The notes beneath the pieces are model-generated. The model ran no database searches. It worked only from the letters and a program-made list of their open reading frames with translations, and was not told the origin of the DNA. The translations under genes and the position numbers were made by a program. A DNA stretch of 64,000 nucleotides from Streptomyces cupreus (GTDB taxonomy: Bacteria; Actinomycetota; Actinomycetes; Streptomycetales; Streptomycetaceae), in the NCBI RefSeq assembly GCF_014257025.1, contig NZ_JACMSF010000034.1, positions 34,157-98,156 on the forward strand, in the 5' to 3' direction. Below are positions 7,787-14,047 of the stretch, piece after piece; position 1 is the first letter of the stretch, and the number at the start of each line of letters is the position of its first letter.

Positions 7787-9259
7787 TCACCTCCGGCAGA
7801 CGGCTTCGGCGAAGGAGCCGATGCGCTGGTGGAAGTAGACACTGATGATCTCCTCGTGCAGGGCCTCGCCGTCCAGCGTGGGCACGACGCTCTCCGCGGC
7901 CCCCGGCACCGGCTCCACGAGCCCGCGCTCCAGGAGTTCGGCGAACACCCCGGCGAACGGCTCGTCGTGGAACAGCTCGATGCCGAACCGGCGCCTGAAC
8001 CGCGCGGCGTCGATGGGCTGGTTCGCCTTGAACGCGAACCCGAGCACCATCCCGATCGCCTCCGCCCCGGCCAGCCTGCGCCCGAACGCCAGTGGCAGCC
8101 CGGGGCCGTTCTGGATCAGCCGGGCGTAGCCGCTGATGTCCGCGATGTTGTGGGTCTGCACGACCGTGTCGTCGTCGCCGGTGAGCCAGCCGTAGGCGCC
8201 GGGGCCGTAGGCGATCATCGAGTCGTGGCGCTGCCATTTGTTGCGCGAGACCCGCGGGATGTTGCCGTCCGGGTAGACGCCGGGCCGGTTCCACCAGCCG
8301 CACGGGCTCGGGTGGTAGCCCCCGTCGAGCAGCAGCTCCACGATGGCCTCGCGCATCTCGTACGTCTCGTCGAGGCCGGGGAAGAGATGCTCCTCGCGCA
8401 GCCGGTCGCGGACGCTCTCCACGTTCCACAGCGCCCGGTTGCCGATCCCCATCTTCGCCCGGTCCGCGTTGCGCAGCCGGTAGATGGTGATCGTGGGCAC
8501 CTTGAGATCGACCAGCGTGCGGATGTCGTGGGCGACCTTCTCGGGGGTCTGGTGGGGCAGCCCGAACATCATGTCGACGTTGAACGGCCGCCCGGTCGCC
8601 CGGAGTTTCTCGATCGCCCGCAGCGACATCTCCGCGTCATGGCCACGCCCGGCGAAGGCGTTGACCTCGCTCTGCAGCGACTGCACGCCCACACTGAACC
8701 GGTTGAAGCCGATGGCGCAGGCCTCGGCCAGCTCGTCGTGCTGGAAGTTGTCGGGGTTGCCCTCAAGGGAGATCTCGCAGTCGTCGGTCAGCGCGTACTC
8801 GGCCCGCATGTGCTCGACCAGCCGCCCCAACTGCTCGGTGCCCAGCAGGGACGCGGTGCCGCCGCCGAGGTACACCGACTCGATCCGGGCCTCGGAGAGC
8901 CAGGGCGCGTGCGCGAGCCTGCGGCGCGACTCCTCCAGCAGCAGGTCGGTCCAGACCTGGGAGGCGCGTTCGCCCTCCGCGCCGCCGGGGATCTTGCGCT
9001 TGACGTAGTTGCAGAAGTGGCAGATGTACGCGCACAGCGGCACATGGAAGTACAGATGCGCGGGCCGGCCGGCGCCCGGGTGGGCGCGCAGGGCGTCGGC
9101 GACCTCGTCGGGGTCGAGCCGGTCGCCGTAGTTGGCCGTCACGTTGATGTTGTAGTCGTCCTGGCCGATCCTGAGGGCCGGGTTCTCCTGGAGCAGCCGA
9201 GCGAGTCCTGTGCCGGGGCGCACGGCGGTGGTGCCGGCTGAAGCAACCGTCTTGCTCAT
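7787..9259 (-). CDS. HemN/HemW-like radical SAM enzyme
   Basis: A 490-residue radical-SAM protein of the coproporphyrinogen-oxidase-like family. The [4Fe-4S] motif is CAYICHFC (CX3CX2C, residues 76-83) after HLYFHVPL. The family motif VYLGGGTASLL and SVGVQSLQ follow, and the HemN C-terminal domain is present. Family members in natural-product clusters are class C radical-SAM methyltransferases or related C-C bond-forming enzymes, whereas housekeeping HemW is a haem chaperone. The operon setting favours the former. The start ATG 9259 has GAGG close by. A 245-bp gap with a strong hairpin separates it from the precursor gene upstream, and the hydrolase start is coupled to its stop. Confidence 0.9.
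   Translation of the reverse strand: MSKTVASAGTTAVRPGTGLARLLQENPALRIGQDDYNINVTANYGDRLDPDEVADALRAHPGAGRPAHLYFHVPLCAYICHFCNYVKRKIPGGAEGERASQVWTDLLLEESRRRLAHAPWLSEARIESVYLGGGTASLLGTEQLGRLVEHMRAEYALTDDCEISLEGNPDNFQHDELAEACAIGFNRFSVGVQSLQSEVNAFAGRGHDAEMSLRAIEKLRATGRPFNVDMMFGLPHQTPEKVAHDIRTLVDLKVPTITIYRLRNADRAKMGIGNRALWNVESVRDRLREEHLFPGLDETYEMREAIVELLLDGGYHPSPCGWWNRPGVYPDGNIPRVSRNKWQRHDSMIAYGPGAYGWLTGDDDTVVQTHNIADISGYARLIQNGPGLPLAFGRRLAGAEAIGMVLGFAFKANQPIDAARFRRRFGIELFHDEPFAGVFAELLERGLVEPVPGAAESVVPTLDGEALHEEIISVYFHQRIGSFAEAVCRR
7790..7794 (-). promoter_or_regulatory. Ribosome binding site that fixes the hydrolase start
   Basis: GGAGG on the minus strand, 7 bases before GTG 7782. The TGA stop of the upstream HemN-like gene is in the spacer, so ribosomes may terminate and restart here. 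Confidence 0.75.
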
Positions 9260-9338
9260 CGCGACCTCGTCTCCTGTCCGGGCTAGGCCGCTTTGGGCCC
9301 CCGCTGGTCGGTCACGCCGCGCCTGACGTTCGCGCGGC

Positions 9339-9371
9339 CCTTCCCGGCCCGTCCCTCACGGGCCGGGAAGG
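9339..9371 (-). terminator. Intra-operon hairpin after the precursor gene
   Basis: Bases 9339-9352 and 9358-9371 form a perfect 14-bp stem with a 5-base loop. It lies in the 245-bp gap between the candidate precursor gene and the HemN-like gene. RiPP operons often carry a partial terminator or RNA-stabilising hairpin here, so that precursor mRNA exceeds enzyme mRNA. The position fits that role; function is inferred. Confidence 0.65.
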
Positions 9372-9504
9372 CCGTGCAGCGCTCGCCCCCGTTTCCGATC
9401 CCTCGGCGGTCCCGGGGGTCCCTTGAGCGCTCTTCCGCGGGCCCGTCCCTCTACGAGCCCGGGGGGTCTTGCTGCGCTCCGGTCCGTCTCGCCACGGCGG
9501 TGGG

Positions 9505-9666
9505 TCAGACCTCGACCTCGATGACCGTGGCCTCGGTGATGTTGGTGGCCTCCACCAGGAGGGTCTCGCTGGGTGCGGTGGCCGAGGCGGCGCCGACGGC
9601 ACTGAGCGTCACGCCCTCCTGGCCGGGCTCCAGGTGGATGCGGATGACCTTCTTCTCTTCGGGCAT
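9505..9666 (-). CDS. Candidate RiPP precursor peptide (53 aa)
   Basis: A short gene starting MPEEKKVIRIHLEPGQEG and ending EATNITEATVIEVEV. AAGGGA lies about 8 bases before ATG 9666. It sits between two radical-SAM genes on the same strand, with a hairpin after it. The N-terminal third is charged and strand-like, as expected of a leader. The middle (SAVGAASATAPSE) is a flexible Ala/Ser stretch. The C-terminus is a repetitive block of Glu, Thr, Val and Ile with the repeat EAT-x-IT-EAT-VIEVEV. There is no Cys, Trp, Tyr, Phe or Gly-Gly cleavage motif. That rules out a sactipeptide, ranthipeptide, streptide or aromatic cyclophane and leaves epimerisation, ether or C-C links on Thr/Asn/Glu/Val, or methylation. 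Coding is supported by context, RBS and composition; the core boundary is unknown. Confidence 0.75.
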   Translation of the reverse strand: MPEEKKVIRIHLEPGQEGVTLSAVGAASATAPSETLLVEATNITEATVIEVEV

Positions 9667-9803
9667 GTCCGTGTTCCCTTCGATGAGGGGCGGCAGCGGT
9701 CGCGCCGCCCGCGGACGGGGCCCGCTCACGACGTCGGGAGCGGGGTCGGTGGGGCCCGGCGAGATCGCCGGGCGCGATCGGCACACGGCCGGTGGGGCCG
9801 CGT

Positions 9804-11120
9804 CTAACGCGGGGTGAGAGTCAGGCGTACGTCGCGTCGCTTGCGCTCCCGCCAGTAGCGGCCGGCGCGCAGCATGAACTCCTGGAGGTACTCGGTGGCA
9901 CCGCACCCCTTCGGGTCGCCGGTGAGATTGCGGGCCAGCGGGGGGCACCGGAACTGGCACCAGATGTCCTCCGCGGCCACCGGGCAGCTTCCGCACACGG
10001 TGTGGTCGCTGAACCGGATGTCGCGGAAGGCGTCGAAGCCGGTCTCCCAGATGTCGGCGAAGGACCGCTCGGTCAGGTTCCCGGCCCGGTGCAGCTGTCC
10101 CGACATGCAGTTGCTGCACGGGTAGACATCGCCGCGGCTGTTGACGTAGACGACCGAGCGGCCGCACTTCTCCTGGCCGACGGCGCGTTCGAGGCGCTGG
10201 CAGAACTGGATGGTGTCCACACCGCGGATCTCGTCCGCGGCCCGCCCGCCGGCCTCCGGGCCCGAAGGGGCCTCGGGCCCGATGTCGGGTTGGATGTCCG
10301 GGGAGGTGGAGTACCGCTCCATGCAGCGCCGGTAGACCTCGAAGACCTCGTCGACGTCCTCGGGGCGCAGCAGCATGTCCGGGTGGAGCAGGGCGCGGCC
10401 CACGGGGTGGGTCTCCAGCCACTGCGGCCGGGGGTAGCCCCGCTCCGCGCACCACTCGAAGATCTCCTCGGCGTCCTGGATGTTGTTGCGGTGGACGGAG
10501 ATCGCGGTACGGAACACATGGCCGTGCCGGCGCATCGTCTCGAAGGCGCGCTGGAGCTTGGGAAAGTCCATCCGCCCGCGCACGGTGCGCTCGGGGTCGG
10601 CGGTGTCGAAGCTGATGAAGAACGACTGGCCGGGCGGGATCGCCGCGAGCTTCTCCTCGGTGATCAGCAGGCCGTTGGTGAAGATCTGGGTGCTGAACGG
10701 CTTGCTGCGGGCGTACCGGATGATCTCCACCGCGTCCCGGTGCGAGAAGATCTCGCCCCCCGTCAGGAAGACCTGGAGCACGCCCATCTCGGCGAACTCG
10801 TCGAGCAGGGCCTTGATGCGCGGGGTGGACATCTCGTCGGGGCGCTTGAGCGCGGAGTCCGCGTAACAGTGCTTGCAGCGCAGGTTGCACAGGTTCGTGG
10901 TCTCCACGAACGCGATGGCCGGGGCGGACAGATGGAACCGGTCCAGGGTCACCAGCGGATCGCTGAGCGCGTGGGTCATCAACTCCTCGGCGGGGACCGG
11001 CCGTCCGGCGTTGTGCCGCAGGATCAGCTGTCGCGCCGAGTCGGCGAGGAACTCCACATGACCGTTGGGCAGGAGGGCGACCAATCCGCCCTCGTTCACC
11101 TGGAATGGGATCTTCCGCAC
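9804..11120 (-). CDS. SPASM-domain radical SAM peptide maturase
   Basis: A 438-residue radical-SAM/SPASM enzyme. Residues 1-65 (VALLPNGHVEFLADSARQLI) look like a fused PqqD/RRE-like peptide-binding region, which is a tentative reading. The radical-SAM motif CNLRCKHC (CX3CX2C, residues 78-85) is followed by LTGGE (120-123). A SPASM region with auxiliary-cluster cysteines follows: C319, C335, C338, C376, C379, C388, C392 and C406 (VYPCSNC, TVCGSC, WCQFRC). The start is GTG 11120, with GGAGG 9 bases ahead. It is the first gene of the operon and is followed after 137 bp by the precursor gene. Such enzymes modify unactivated carbons of ribosomal peptides. The target residues are not predictable, since the precursor lacks the usual Cys or aromatics. 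Confidence 0.92.
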   Translation of the reverse strand: MRKIPFQVNEGGLVALLPNGHVEFLADSARQLILRHNAGRPVPAEELMTHALSDPLVTLDRFHLSAPAIAFVETTNLCNLRCKHCYADSALKRPDEMSTPRIKALLDEFAEMGVLQVFLTGGEIFSHRDAVEIIRYARSKPFSTQIFTNGLLITEEKLAAIPPGQSFFISFDTADPERTVRGRMDFPKLQRAFETMRRHGHVFRTAISVHRNNIQDAEEIFEWCAERGYPRPQWLETHPVGRALLHPDMLLRPEDVDEVFEVYRRCMERYSTSPDIQPDIGPEAPSGPEAGGRAADEIRGVDTIQFCQRLERAVGQEKCGRSVVYVNSRGDVYPCSNCMSGQLHRAGNLTERSFADIWETGFDAFRDIRFSDHTVCGSCPVAAEDIWCQFRCPPLARNLTGDPKGCGATEYLQEFMLRAGRYWRERKRRDVRLTLTPR

Positions 11121-11147
11121 GGGTCCCCGCCTCCCGGAAGGCCAAAG

Positions 11148-11207
11148 TCAACATTCGTTGAACTCATGACCTGATGAACTCTACGGAGAATGAATAAGCT
11201 TTGGCAA
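11148..11207 (-). promoter_or_regulatory. Promoter and candidate operators of the RiPP operon
   Basis: On the minus strand there is a TTGCCA -35 box (11202-11207), an 18-base spacer and a TAGAGT -10 box (11178-11183), a good match to Streptomyces housekeeping promoters. The leader would be about 50 bases. A direct repeat of TGAACTC (11159-11165 and 11175-11181) runs into the -10 box. A small dyad TCAAC-N4-GTTGA (11148-11161) lies in the leader. Either could bind a TetR protein. The promoter call is fair; the operators are suggestions. Confidence 0.55.
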
Positions 11208-11276
11208 GAGGTATCCGGGCGGTCGGTTCCCGCGTGCCGGTGGTGCCGGTGGCATGGTCGGTGCGAGGCTGAGCGT

Positions 11277-11717
11277 ATGAACATCCCTTTCCTGGACGCC
11301 TGGCGGAAGCGGCATGGTCTCGCCCGCGGCGTCGCCGTGTTCGCGGACGGCGACGACACTCACGAGGGCATCGCCGAGCTGCTCTCCGAGTGCGATCTGC
11401 TCCGCTCCCAGGCGTCCCGGGAGGGGATCCGTCTCGACGACTCCGCCGCCTCGCTGGAGGCCCTCGACCAGCTGCTGCCGCGCTGGCGCGACGACGAGGA
11501 GGTGCTGCCCTGGCTCGGCAACGACGCCGGTCTCTACCTCGGTACGGTCATCGTGCGCACGGTCCCGGGCGCGCAGTGGGAGATCTGGCCGAGCGGCCAG
11601 CCCGTCGTACGGCTCTCCTCGGGCCGTGAGTTCGATGTCGTCGCCTCCGGGCACGAGTGGGCCTCCAGTGGTGTGCCGGAGCTCTCGCAGCTCTACGCGG
11701 AGGTCGCGGAGGCGTGA
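11277..11717 (+). CDS. DUF6278-type conserved protein
   Basis: A 146-residue soluble protein conserved in Streptomyces (MNIPFLDAWRKRHGLARGVA). I recognise it as the DUF6278 type and know no function. A longer frame starts at 11190, but its first 29 residues are Cys/Trp-rich and unlike the rest. ATG 11277 has GAGG 8 bases ahead and begins the conserved part. It is divergent from the RiPP operon and probably unrelated to it. No membrane segment or catalytic motif is seen. Confidence 0.75.
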   Translation: MNIPFLDAWRKRHGLARGVAVFADGDDTHEGIAELLSECDLLRSQASREGIRLDDSAASLEALDQLLPRWRDDEEVLPWLGNDAGLYLGTVIVRTVPGAQWEIWPSGQPVVRLSSGREFDVVASGHEWASSGVPELSQLYAEVAEA

Positions 11718-11843
11718 ATCCCTGGCCTGAGCTGCGGCTTAAATACGGCTAATGCCCGAAAAGTGCGTGTCGCCCATTAGTTCCCGTTTTGTCTGGATAG
11801 TTTGCGGCAACCACGACACAGCTGAGAGTGGGTAGGGCTGGGC

Positions 11844-12587
11844 ATGGTCCTCGATCCGTTGATCGAACTGCGTGACGTCAACAAGTACTACGGAGAGCTG
11901 CACGTCCTGCAGGACGTCAACCTCACCGTCGGCAAGGGGGAGGTGGTCGTGGTCATCGGCCCTTCGGGGTCGGGGAAGTCGACCCTGTGCAGGGCGATCA
12001 ACAGGCTGGAGACGATCCGCTCCGGCACGATCCTGCTCGCCGGACAGCCGCTGCCCGAGGAGGGCAAGGCCCTCGCACGGCTGCGCGCCGATGTCGGCAT
12101 GGTCTTCCAGTCCTTCAACCTCTTCGCCCACAAGACCGTTCTGCAGAACATCTCGCTGGGTCAGATCAGGGTCCGCGGCCGCAAGAAGGAGCAGGCGGAC
12201 AAGCGCTCCCGTGAACTCCTCGACCGGGTGGGCCTCGCCGACCAGGCCGACAAGTTCCCGGCCCAGCTCTCCGGCGGACAGCAGCAGCGGGTGGCCATCG
12301 CCCGCGCCCTCGCCATGGAGCCCAAGGCGCTGCTGTTCGACGAGCCGACCTCGGCGCTCGACCCCGAGATGATCAACGAGGTGCTCGAAGTCATGCGGCA
12401 ACTGGCCCGCGAGGGCATGACCATGGTCGTCGTCACCCACGAGATGGGCTTCGCCCGGTCCGCCGCCAACCGCGTCGTCTTCATGTCCGACGGCCGCATC
12501 GTCGAGGACCGCGCGCCCGAGGACTTCTTCACCGCCCCGGAGAGCGAGCGCGCCCGGGACTTCCTGTCCAAGATCCTCAAGCACTGA
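11844..12587 (+). CDS. Glutamate/polar amino acid ABC transporter ATPase, orphan
   Basis: A 247-residue ABC ATPase of the GlnQ/GluA polar-amino-acid uptake type. It has Walker A GPSGSGKST, Q-loop VFQSFNLF, signature LSGGQQQR, Walker B ALLFDEPTSALD and the H-loop in VVTHEMGF. In Streptomyces gluA is normally followed by a binding-protein gene and two permease genes. Here only about 260 non-coding bases follow, then a pseudogene on the other strand, so the ATPase has no partner in this window. It may serve permeases encoded elsewhere or be a remnant. The start at 11844 has a weak GGG-rich ribosome site. The reading frame itself looks intact. Confidence 0.88.
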   Translation: MVLDPLIELRDVNKYYGELHVLQDVNLTVGKGEVVVVIGPSGSGKSTLCRAINRLETIRSGTILLAGQPLPEEGKALARLRADVGMVFQSFNLFAHKTVLQNISLGQIRVRGRKKEQADKRSRELLDRVGLADQADKFPAQLSGGQQQRVAIARALAMEPKALLFDEPTSALDPEMINEVLEVMRQLAREGMTMVVVTHEMGFARSAANRVVFMSDGRIVEDRAPEDFFTAPESERARDFLSKILKH

Positions 12588-12847
12588 ACGGGGAGTGCGA
12601 CCCATGCCGCGTACCACACCTGTGTCCTCGACGGCACCGGACGACGGATGCTCAAGCCCCGCTCACCGCCCGGGAAGTGTCCCGCGCCGGCCCTCGACTA
12701 CGATGGGCGGTTCGTCCCCCTAGCGGTCGCCGTGGCCGGCCGGTTCAGCCGGGGACGCTGCTGCCGGAGGGGGGAATACCCCCACGGCCCCTCGACCGCA
12801 GGGGGCAGCAGACACAGAGCCATACCCGATCCGGCGGCAGTCGGAGA
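12588..12847. other. Non-coding stretch after the orphan ATPase
   Basis: No convincing gene on either strand. It holds GC-rich inverted repeats, including CTGCTGCC at about 12761 pairing with GGCAGCAG at about 12815, with a smaller GGGGG/CCCCC hairpin inside. These could terminate the ATPase transcript. I find no trace of glutamate permease genes. Confidence 0.5.
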
Positions 12848-13206
12848 TCACTGCTCGCGCAACGGGACCGACACGTACGACGGGTCGTTCGCCGGCGAGG
12901 AGAAGGTCAGCTGCGCGCCGGTCGGGTTGTGCTCGATGCAGAGCGGGTCGACCGTGTCGACCACCAGGGCGAGCCGGTGCCCCGCCGGGACGTCGCAGGC
13001 CGTGGGAAACGCTCCAGGCCGACGCCGAACGGCTTGTGGGGCGTACGCCCGTGGAAGGTGCAGGGCGCGTTGCTGACCAGCTTGCCGAGGCCGGGCGGGC
13101 CCCCGTCGTAGAGATGGGCGACGAGGGTACCGCTGGGCCGACGCCGGCGATCAGGGTACGCCGAGACGATGCCCACGGCGGTCGTGCGCAGAGCCTTGCG
13201 AGATCC
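12848..13206 (-). pseudogene. Remnant of an S15-type (CocE/X-Pro dipeptidyl-peptidase) hydrolase
   Basis: Translation of the minus strand gives two pieces of one protein in different frames. The upstream piece reads GTLVAHLYDGGPPGLGKLVS and then TFHGRTPHKPFGVGLERF. The downstream piece reads ACDVPAGHRLALVVDTVDPL and ends NDPSYVSVPLREQ at a stop (12848-12850). Together they match the C-terminal beta-sandwich of S15 peptidase/acyl hydrolases. The frame changes at about 13010-13015, and the N-terminal catalytic domain is absent. The left part (ALRTTAVGIVSAYPD joined to RRRRPSG) looks like a deletion scar. It lies directly against the stop of the next gene. It is not expected to make a working protein. 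Confidence 0.75.
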
Positions 13207-13965
13207 TCAGGAGGCGCGGTGGGAGTTACGGGGAGCCGCCGGGGCCGGCAGGGGCGTCTGCGCGGTCCGGGTGACATCGCCGACCAGTTCGACCACGTCC
13301 GGTCCATAGGCCTGGGAGTTGACGACCTTCAGCAGCAGGACGAAGGAGTTGCTGCCGTACTTGCGGGTCAGGCGCTCGTGGTTGCGGGCCAGATAGCGGG
13401 TCGCGGCCTGGTTGGTGATGGCGCGCTGGCCGCAGAAGAGGAAGACCGGACGGCTCTGCTTCGGGTCGCCCGCGGTGAGCCTGGCCAGCAGTACGTACTC
13501 GGCGACGCCCGCCTCCAGCCGGTAGCGCTCGGTGCCGATCTGGAAGGCGCCCCGGTCCGGGCCGGGTTCGGGGTCGATGTTGATGCGTATCCCGGGCAGC
13601 ATCGCGGACATGTGGGCCAGCATGCGCCGGTTCGACCCCGGGCCGCCCACACAGAACTCGGTGCGCTCGCCGAAGCCCTGATGGACCGCGTCCTGCGTGA
13701 CCACCTGGGTGTGCGCGCCGCAGTCCTTGATCAGCGCGGACAGCTCCAGCAGTGCGAAGACGTCGAAGCGGTGCACCGCGGGTTCGGAGGTGGCCGGGTC
13801 GCGGTTGACGACGAGCAGTGACTCCGAGTTCTCCGGCAGCCCGAAGAAGGCCTGCTTGCGGCGGAGCTTCCGCTTCCACACATAGGTCCGGGCCAGCCAG
13901 CCGATCGCGGCACTGATGCCTGCGGCCACCACGCCGAGGACGATATTGCGTACGTCGTCATTCAT
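13207..13965 (-). CDS. Membrane-anchored conserved protein of unknown function
   Basis: A 252-residue protein with one hydrophobic segment near the N-terminus (IVLGVVAAGISAAIGWLA, about residues 8-25). A basic stretch (WKRKLRRKQ) and a soluble domain follow. The start is taken as ATG 13965 (MNDDVRNIVL); the frame is open further upstream but turns into low-complexity sequence. Conserved-looking blocks are LPENSESLLVVNRDP, FDVFALLELSALIKDCGAHT and FLFCGQRAITNQAATRYLA. I recognise it only as a Streptomyces conserved protein, with no catalytic motif that I can name. Its stop abuts the S15 pseudogene, and it is divergent from the GGT gene. Confidence 0.7.
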   Translation of the reverse strand: MNDDVRNIVLGVVAAGISAAIGWLARTYVWKRKLRRKQAFFGLPENSESLLVVNRDPATSEPAVHRFDVFALLELSALIKDCGAHTQVVTQDAVHQGFGERTEFCVGGPGSNRRMLAHMSAMLPGIRINIDPEPGPDRGAFQIGTERYRLEAGVAEYVLLARLTAGDPKQSRPVFLFCGQRAITNQAATRYLARNHERLTRKYGSNSFVLLLKVVNSQAYGPDVVELVGDVTRTAQTPLPAPAAPRNSHRAS

Positions 13966-14047
13966 GGGCGCGCATGGTAGCGCGTGCTCCTGACGGGGGC
14001 ATGTCGATCCATTAGGCTGCGCGAACGGTTCCTGACTGGAGGTGCGG

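Noticed and set aside
2..11120. One hybrid cluster joining the type III PKS and the RiPP operon
   Set aside because: The PKS ends in a strong terminator and is separated by a convergent TetR gene; nothing in the sequence links the two pathways.
9667..11154. A long open frame that runs from 11154 through to the precursor stop
   Set aside because: It is the out-of-frame shadow of the SPASM gene; only the last 53 codons have a ribosome site and plausible composition.
12720..12830. Possible riboswitch or structured RNA in the gap after the orphan ATPase
   Set aside because: Hairpins are present but no conserved riboswitch core was recognised, and no gene follows in the sense direction.
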